This document shows positions 59,099-64,000 of a stretch of DNA of 64,000 nucleotides, one piece after another. Under the pieces are notes generated by a model, which was given only the letters and a program-made list of their open reading frames with translations, did no database searches and was not told where the DNA came from. Location of the stretch: contig KE159605.1 of assembly GCA_000403295.2 (NCBI GenBank), positions 1,882,193-1,946,192 on the forward strand, given 5' to 3'. This DNA is from Lachnospiraceae bacterium M18-1 (GTDB lineage: Bacteria; Bacillota; Clostridia; Lachnospirales; Lachnospiraceae). Numbering within the stretch: the stretch's first letter is position 1; every line of letters starts with the position of its first letter. The position numbers were made by a program, and so were the translations under genes.

Positions 59099-61213
59099 CT
59101 ATACTTCAAAAATCAGATCTCCATAAGACGGCATCGGCCATACTTCCTTATCCACGATCATTTCCAGCTGGTCTACAGGCGCCCGCAGCGCCTCCATTGC
59201 CGGAAATACATCCGTATGATAATAATTCGCCTGTACCGGCCCTTCTTCCTTCGCCGCAGCTTCCTCTGCCGCTCGGATGAGCGACTCCAAAGCATCCTTC
59301 GTTTCTTTCAGAAGTGCGGAAACCTCTGCCAGCAGCCCTGACTGTACACTGACATCCGCGCCGGCCGCCTTGACTGCCAGAATGGTGTCTGCCAGTGTCT
59401 TCGTATACCCCATCACCGCCGGGATGATCTGCTTGCTCGCCATATCGATCATAGTACGGGCTTCGATGTTGATCGCCTTTGCGTAAGATTCATATTGGAT
59501 CTCCGCACGGGATTCGAGCTCAGCCTTTGTAAAGACATTGAACCTCTCGAACAGCTCCACCGCCTTATCAGTTGTGATAGCAGGAATCGCCTCCACCATG
59601 GATTTGATATTCGGAAGCCCTCTTCTCTCGGCCTCCTTCACCCATTCCCCGGAATATCCGTTTCCGTTGAATACGATCCGCTGGTTCTCAGTCATATATT
59701 TCTTGATCAGATCATGTACTGCCATATCAAAATCATCTGCTTTTTCCAGGACTTCACAGGCATCCGCAAATGCTTCCGCAACAATGGTATTTAACACAAT
59801 GTTGGGATTTGCGATGGAATCCCGGGAGCCTACCATACGGAACTCGAATTTATTTCCTGTAAATGCAAACGGCGAGGTTCTGTTTCTGTCCGTCGCGTCC
59901 TTGGACAGGTCCGGAAGCGTGGTCACACCGGTCTGCAGCTTGCCGCCCTTTAAGCTGTGGGTTGCTTCTCCGGTACTGACGAGCTGCTCCATTACATCCT
60001 CGAGCTGCTCCCCAAGGAAAATGGAAATGATTGCTGGAGGTGCCTCATTTGCCCCAAGTCTGTGGTCATTTCCCGGATCTGCCGCAGACTCCCGGAGCAG
60101 ATCCGCATGCTTGTTGACTGCTTTCAGGATACAAGACAGTACCAGCAAGAACTGGGTATTTTCATGAGGAGTCCTGCCTGGGTCCAGCATGTTGATGCCG
60201 TCATCCGTTGTGATGGACCAGTTGTTGTGCTTACCTGAGCCATTGACCCCTGCAAAGGGCTTCTCATGGAGCAGGCACTTCATCCCGTGCTGGCATGCGA
60301 CCCGCTTCAAGGTCTGCATCACGATCTGGTTGTGGTCCACCGCAATGTTGGCCTCCGCATAGATGGGAGCCAGCTCATGCTGTGCCGGCGCCACCTCGTT
60401 ATGCTGAGTCTTGGCCGACACGCCCACCTTCCACAGCTCAATGTTCACATCCCGCATGAAGCCCGCGATCCTCTGGCGTATGGTTCCAAAATAATGGTCA
60501 TCCAGTTCCTGACCCTTGGGCGGCATTGCCCCGAACAGGGTGCGCCCGGTATAGATCAGATCCTTCCTCTGCTGGAACTTCTCTGCATCCACCAGGAAAT
60601 ATTCCTGCTCCGGACCTACGGACGGAGTGACCTTCTTGGAGGTAGTATTTCCAAACAGACGGAGAAGTCTGAGCGCCTGTACATTGATGGCTTCCATGGA
60701 CCGTAAGAGAGGAGTCTTCTGATCCAGCGCTTCCCCTGTATAGGAACAGAATGCCGTCGGGATACAGAGTGTGCCGCCTGCCGCGTCCTGTCTCACAAAT
60801 GCGGGAGAGGTGCAGTCCCACGCTGTATATCCTCTTGCCTCAAATGTAGCACGCAACCCGCCTGACGGAAATGAAGATGCGTCCGGCTCTCCCTTGATCA
60901 GTTCTTTTCCGGAAAAGCTCATCAGGATCTTTCCGCTGGGAAGCGGAGCGGAGATAAATGAATCGTGCTTCTCGGCCGTCACGCCGGTCAGAGGCAGAAA
61001 CCAGTGGGTATAATGGGTCGCGCCCTTCTCAATGGCCCATTCCTTCATCTCATGGGCAATGACGTCCGCTGTCTCAAGATCCAGTTCCTTTCCCTCTTCA
61101 ATCGTCTTTTTCAGGTTCTTGTATACTTTCTTCGGCAGACGTGCCTGCATCACCGTATCGTTAAATACATTTTCCCCAAAAATATCTGCTACGTTGAAAA
61201 ATTCTGTGCTCAT
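59099..61213 (-). CDS. glnN: Glutamine synthetase, type III
   Basis: 704 residues from ATG 61213 (AAGGAAGGAC upstream), the typical GSIII size. Signature segments: [16 protein letters not shown] [64 protein letters not shown], and the C-terminal [15 protein letters not shown] end. GSIII often serves as the main or stress synthetase in gut Firmicutes and Bacteroidetes. It is upstream of glnA in the same direction. Confidence 0.96.
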   Translation of the reverse strand: MSTEFFNVADIFGENVFNDTVMQARLPKKVYKNLKKTIEEGKELDLETADVIAHEMKEWAIEKGATHYTHWFLPLTGVTAEKHDSFISAPLPSGKILMSFSGKELIKGEPDASSFPSGGLRATFEARGYTAWDCTSPAFVRQDAAGGTLCIPTAFCSYTGEALDQKTPLLRSMEAINVQALRLLRLFGNTTSKKVTPSVGPEQEYFLVDAEKFQQRKDLIYTGRTLFGAMPPKGQELDDHYFGTIRQRIAGFMRDVNIELWKVGVSAKTQHNEVAPAQHELAPIYAEANIAVDHNQIVMQTLKRVACQHGMKCLLHEKPFAGVNGSGKHNNWSITTDDGINMLDPGRTPHENTQFLLVLSCILKAVNKHADLLRESAADPGNDHRLGANEAPPAIISIFLGEQLEDVMEQLVSTGEATHSLKGGKLQTGVTTLPDLSKDATDRNRTSPFAFTGNKFEFRMVGSRDSIANPNIVLNTIVAEAFADACEVLEKADDFDMAVHDLIKKYMTENQRIVFNGNGYSGEWVKEAERRGLPNIKSMVEAIPAITTDKAVELFERFNVFTKAELESRAEIQYESYAKAINIEARTMIDMASKQIIPAVMGYTKTLADTILAVKAAGADVSVQSGLLAEVSALLKETKDALESLIRAAEEAAAKEEGPVQANYYHTDVFPAMEALRAPVDQLEMIVDKEVWPMPSYGDLIFEV

Positions 61214-61242
61214 AAGTCCTTCCTTTCTGCTTGAAAGTAAAA

Positions 61243-61274
61243 GAGGACACTCCAAGCATTCTTGGAACGTCCTC
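61243..61274 (-). promoter_or_regulatory. Hairpin in the glnN leader
   Basis: Transcript strand: GAGGAC-gtt-CCAAG-AATG-CTTGG-agt-GTCCTC (61274 to 61243), followed by TTTTAC; 30 bp before the glnN start. It is a candidate attenuator; a classical ANTAR hexaloop could not be recognised with confidence. Confidence 0.6.
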
Positions 61275-61341
61275 GTTCTTTTCTACGTCTGTCAGTATAA
61301 CTCAATCCTTCCAAAAAGGCAAGTAAATTTTAAACTTTTTT

Positions 61342-62205
61342 TCAGGCTTTTCCAACAGAACCGAATAATTCCATCTTTTCTTTTACTGTCGCCTGGATTG
61401 CGTCAAAGCCCGGTTTCAGAAGCTTACGCGGATCAAATCCCTTGCCTTCCAGGTCTTTTCCTGCTTCTACATATTCTCTTGTCGCTGCCGCAAAGGAAAG
61501 CTGGCACTCTGTATTTACATTGATCTTTGCAACGCCGAGAGAGATCGCCTTCTTGATCATGTCAGCCGGGATTCCTGTACCGCCGTGAAGTACCAGAGGC
61601 ATGTCCCCTGTCAGCTTCTGGATTGCATCCAGAGTCTCAAAGCTTAAGCCTTCCCAGTTAGCCGGATATTTTCCGTGGATATTGCCGATTCCTGCTGCCA
61701 GGAAGTCGATTCCGAGGTCAGCGATTCTCTTGCACTCTTCCGGATCTGCACACTCGCCCTTGCCCACTACACCGTCTTCTTCTCCGCCGATCGCGCCTAC
61801 TTCGGCTTCCAGGGACATTCCCTTTTCATTGACGATAGCAACCAGTTCTTTTGTCTTCTCTACGTTCTCTTCGATTGGGAAATGGGAACCGTCAAACATA
61901 ATGGATGAGAAGCCCGCTTCGATGCACTTCATACATCCGTCGTAGCTGCCGTGATCCAGATGCAGAGCAACCGGAACCGTGATCTTCAGCTCTTCCAGCA
62001 TGCCGTTCACCATGCCGACTACTGTCTTGTATCCTGCCATGTACTTGCCTGCGCCCTCAGACACACCAAGGATCACCGGGGACTTGCACTCTTCTGCTGT
62101 CAGAAGAATGGCCTTTGTCCATTCCAGGTTGTTGATGTTGAACTGTCCAACCGCATAGTGGCCTGCTTTTGCTTTTTGAAGCATTTCTTTTGCTGATACT
62201 AACAT
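61342..62205 (-). CDS. fba: Class II fructose-bisphosphate aldolase
   Basis: Cleaves fructose-1,6-bisphosphate to two triose phosphates in glycolysis. 287 residues, zinc-dependent class II: VALHLDHGSYDGCMKCIEAG (zinc His), LEAEVGAIGGEEDGVVGKG, and GIPADMIKKAISLGVAKINV with LVLHGGTG. Typical length. GGAGGAAAG precedes the start. Confidence 0.96.
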   Translation of the reverse strand: MLVSAKEMLQKAKAGHYAVGQFNINNLEWTKAILLTAEECKSPVILGVSEGAGKYMAGYKTVVGMVNGMLEELKITVPVALHLDHGSYDGCMKCIEAGFSSIMFDGSHFPIEENVEKTKELVAIVNEKGMSLEAEVGAIGGEEDGVVGKGECADPEECKRIADLGIDFLAAGIGNIHGKYPANWEGLSFETLDAIQKLTGDMPLVLHGGTGIPADMIKKAISLGVAKINVNTECQLSFAAATREYVEAGKDLEGKGFDPRKLLKPGFDAIQATVKEKMELFGSVGKA

Positions 62206-62273
62206 AATAACTTTCCTCCAATTCTCCCACCCCGCCGCTTTTATGCAGCGGGAAATATTTTGACTCTTGTTCC

Positions 62274-62302
62274 ATTATATCCCATTATCAAAAAAAAGAC
62301 AA
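62274..62302 (-). promoter_or_regulatory. fba promoter
   Basis: Minus strand: -35 TTGTCT (62302-62297) and -10 TATAAT (62279-62274), 17-bp spacing, 69 bp upstream of the fba start. Confidence 0.65.
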
Positions 62303-62356
62303 TCTTAAATTTTATAGAATGCAGAATCAATTTTCCCTAAAAGCCATTTACGTTTT

Positions 62357-62815
62357 TTATAGGCACGACTCCTCAAAGTCATATAAAACATCATTTGTAT
62401 CCGGAACCTCCAGCCCCTGATCCAGTGCATAAATAATGATAGAATCCCGCCGGTTCCTGGCATCCAGACGCGGCATACGGGCCACCCTGAGAAGCTTCTC
62501 TGTCCCTTCAAAATTTAACTTCATTGCCAGTGCGATGCTTATGACCACATCCCTGCTGGGATTCTTAATTCCCCGGAACACCTGATAAATATATTCGCCT
62601 TTATGCGAACGGCTCGCGACCTGAGACACATTCAACCCGGAATCCGCCAAAAGCTTTTTTAAATATACATGCAGAGACACATCCAAAAATTCATCCTGAT
62701 TCGAATGAATATACTGTGAAATGTTTTTTCCTTCTACAATCTCATTCACCAGATCTTCTGTTCTTTTCTTCATTGTTTCCCCCATTGCTTTTGCCAATGT
62801 CTTGTTTGATTTCAT
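62357..62815 (-). CDS. XRE-like helix-turn-helix protein divergent from the kinase gene
   Basis: 152 residues: N-terminal helical region (KRTEDLVNEIVEGKNISQYI), a Cro/C1-like helix-turn-helix (YLKKLLADSGLNVSQVASRS, GEYIYQVFRGIKNPSRDVVI) and a C-terminal LLRVARMPRLDARNRRDSII helix pair. A pattern I associate with small HTH regulators beside Ser/Thr kinase genes in Lachnospiraceae. The gene is transcribed away from the kinase with a 126-bp gap, so mutual regulation is plausible. Confidence 0.78.
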   Translation of the reverse strand: MKSNKTLAKAMGETMKKRTEDLVNEIVEGKNISQYIHSNQDEFLDVSLHVYLKKLLADSGLNVSQVASRSHKGEYIYQVFRGIKNPSRDVVISIALAMKLNFEGTEKLLRVARMPRLDARNRRDSIIIYALDQGLEVPDTNDVLYDFEESCL

Positions 62816-62941
62816 TTGACTCCTGTCTCATACTATACTAAAATATTTTTAAAGTCAAACATTCTCTCTTGATATTTCGCAACTATTCAATACCTTCATA
62901 GTTACGATATTACCACAAATAAAGAAAGGGCAGATTATTCC

Positions 62942-64000
62942 ATGACAGAGGCCGCTTTAAAATACAAACTGGAATGTTATAAAAAAATAGAAGTTCTAAA
63001 CGAAAAGGGTAATTTATGGCTTATAAAAGATTCCGTGTCCGGAAAGCTTTTTATCATGAGGAAGCTTTCCATGGAGCATAGGTGTATCTATCAGACCCTT
63101 TGCTCCATCCGACATCCCCATATTGCAGAAGTTCTTGACGTATTTCCATATCAGGATGAGTTGTATGTGATTGAAGAATATCTGGCAGGAAGAACCCTGG
63201 CTGACTTCCTGAAAGACGAAGGGGCAATGGGCAGGCAGGCGCTTGCTATCGGGAAGCAGCTTTTAGACGCCCTTGTGTTCCTCCATGAAAACCATATCAT
63301 CCACCGTGATATAAAGCCGGAAAATATCATCATCGACGGCAGCGGCTCCATAAAGCTGATTGATTTTGATATTGCAAGACAGTTTTCCGAAGAGAAAAAA
63401 GAAGACACGACCGTAAAGGGCTCCCGCATCTATGCTCCGCCGGAGCAGTATGGCTTTGCGCAGTCGGATTTCCGTACCGATATCTATTCTTTCGGCATTA
63501 CCTTAAATGAGCTTGCTACAGGGCATTTTCCCGAAGAGGCCCTATGCCATGGGATTCTGAGGAAAATCGTACTGAATTGTACGGAATTTGACCCAAAACG
63601 CCGATATCAGACCGCCGCACAGGTTTTGGCGCATCTAAGGCGGCTTGAACGAAGGCATTTCATATGCAGGTTGTCCGCAGTGCTTCTGCCAATATTCCTC
63701 GTAGCAGGAAGCCTTGCTGTAAAAAGACTTGCATATACTCCGGATGACAGTTCTCTGCCCCCAGAACATTCCCAGGCCGACGATTCTCTATCTCCGGAAA
63801 GCGTCCCGGCAGACGGTTCGGCTGCAGGTCCTGATCCAACAGACGAAAGCCTGATGTACGAATTATATTCCTTTCCAAATCCAATTACACTTGCTACTAT
63901 GGTTCTAAGGGATTCTGAGTCCGATTCGTTTTCGATCGACTTGCGGGAAGACTTCATAGTTGCTGTAGATACCAAGAAGAACGAGGACCGTCTGGTTTTT
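62942..64000 (+). CDS. Membrane Ser/Thr protein kinase (PknB-like), 3' end cut by the window
   Basis: 353 codons are visible from ATG 62942 with no stop before the window edge. Kinase domain about 10-240: lysine in FIMRKLS, the catalytic loop HRDIKPENIII, DFDIARQFSEE where DFG is DFD, and GSRIYAPPEQYGFAQSDFRT activation segment. A Gly-rich loop is not evident (VLNEKGNLWLIK). A membrane span follows (LSAVLLPIFLVAGSLAV, about 245-261), then a Ser/Pro-rich extracellular part. Probably a Hanks-type sensor kinase. Confidence 0.88.
   Translation, partial: MTEAALKYKLECYKKIEVLNEKGNLWLIKDSVSGKLFIMRKLSMEHRCIYQTLCSIRHPHIAEVLDVFPYQDELYVIEEYLAGRTLADFLKDEGAMGRQALAIGKQLLDALVFLHENHIIHRDIKPENIIIDGSGSIKLIDFDIARQFSEEKKEDTTVKGSRIYAPPEQYGFAQSDFRTDIYSFGITLNELATGHFPEEALCHGILRKIVLNCTEFDPKRRYQTAAQVLAHLRRLERRHFICRLSAVLLPIFLVAGSLAVKRLAYTPDDSSLPPEHSQADDSLSPESVPADGSAAGPDPTDESLMYELYSFPNPITLATMVLRDSESDSFSIDLREDFIVAVDTKKNEDRLVF

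Overview
The window is low-GC Firmicutes DNA, most probably a gut Lachnospiraceae. Reasons: LL-diaminopimelate aminotransferase (dapL) with dapF, a type III glutamine synthetase beside a type I enzyme and an ANTAR regulator, a YesM/YesN-type two-component pair, an IS630 copy, and a Tn1549-like family of conjugative genes. About the first 43.2 kb is mobile DNA stacked against the 3' end of guaA; the rest (43.2-64 kb) is chromosomal.

Layout of the mobile part. (1) 1-25473 is the right part of a GC-rich integrative conjugative element (ICE1). It carries a VirB4 ATPase, an NlpC/P60 hydrolase, DUF4315/DUF4366-type transfer proteins, topoisomerase III, a giant ArdA/ArdC-like antirestriction fusion, a MOBP-type relaxase with MobC, a sigma-like regulator, a DUF3173 protein and a tyrosine integrase. 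Three AT-rich cargo modules with their own expression signals are inserted between backbone genes: four unknown genes (6.5-8.7 kb), an orphan RES-domain gene (11.0-11.9 kb), and a GntR / CAT-like / winged-helix / methyltransferase module (17.7-20.4 kb). (2) 25474-36524 is a second element with its own integrase, Xis-like protein, RepA ATPase, MobC-like protein and MobV relaxase, plus cargo. Inside its DUF3267 gene sits a precisely delimited 1.64-kb insertion carrying a ~500-aa protein that I suspect is a little-described transposase family. (3) 36525-43183 is a very AT-rich ~6.7-kb element with a third integrase, a resolvase, an HNH protein, a possible replication initiator followed by 23-bp iterons, and symmetric subterminal inverted repeats.

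The three elements are separated by copies of the sequence TATTCGAACTC(A/G)AT. Read on the minus strand this is the last codons of guaA (Ile-Glu-Phe-Glu-stop). Each element therefore restores the end of guaA, and the array looks like repeated site-specific accretion at one attB.

Chromosomal part, mostly minus strand: guaA, an IS630-type element with a frameshifted transposase, a MATE transporter, a hairpin-rich 740-bp gap, a Crh-like HPr homologue, a YesN/YesM-type response regulator and sensor kinase, tRNA-Gln(CTG) and tRNA-Pro(CGG), a PilZ-type protein, a secreted nuclease lipoprotein, dapL and dapF, an ANTAR regulator next to glnA and the type III glutamine synthetase (with terminator-like hairpins in front of both synthetase genes), class II aldolase, a small HTH protein, and the start of a membrane-anchored Ser/Thr kinase cut by the window edge.
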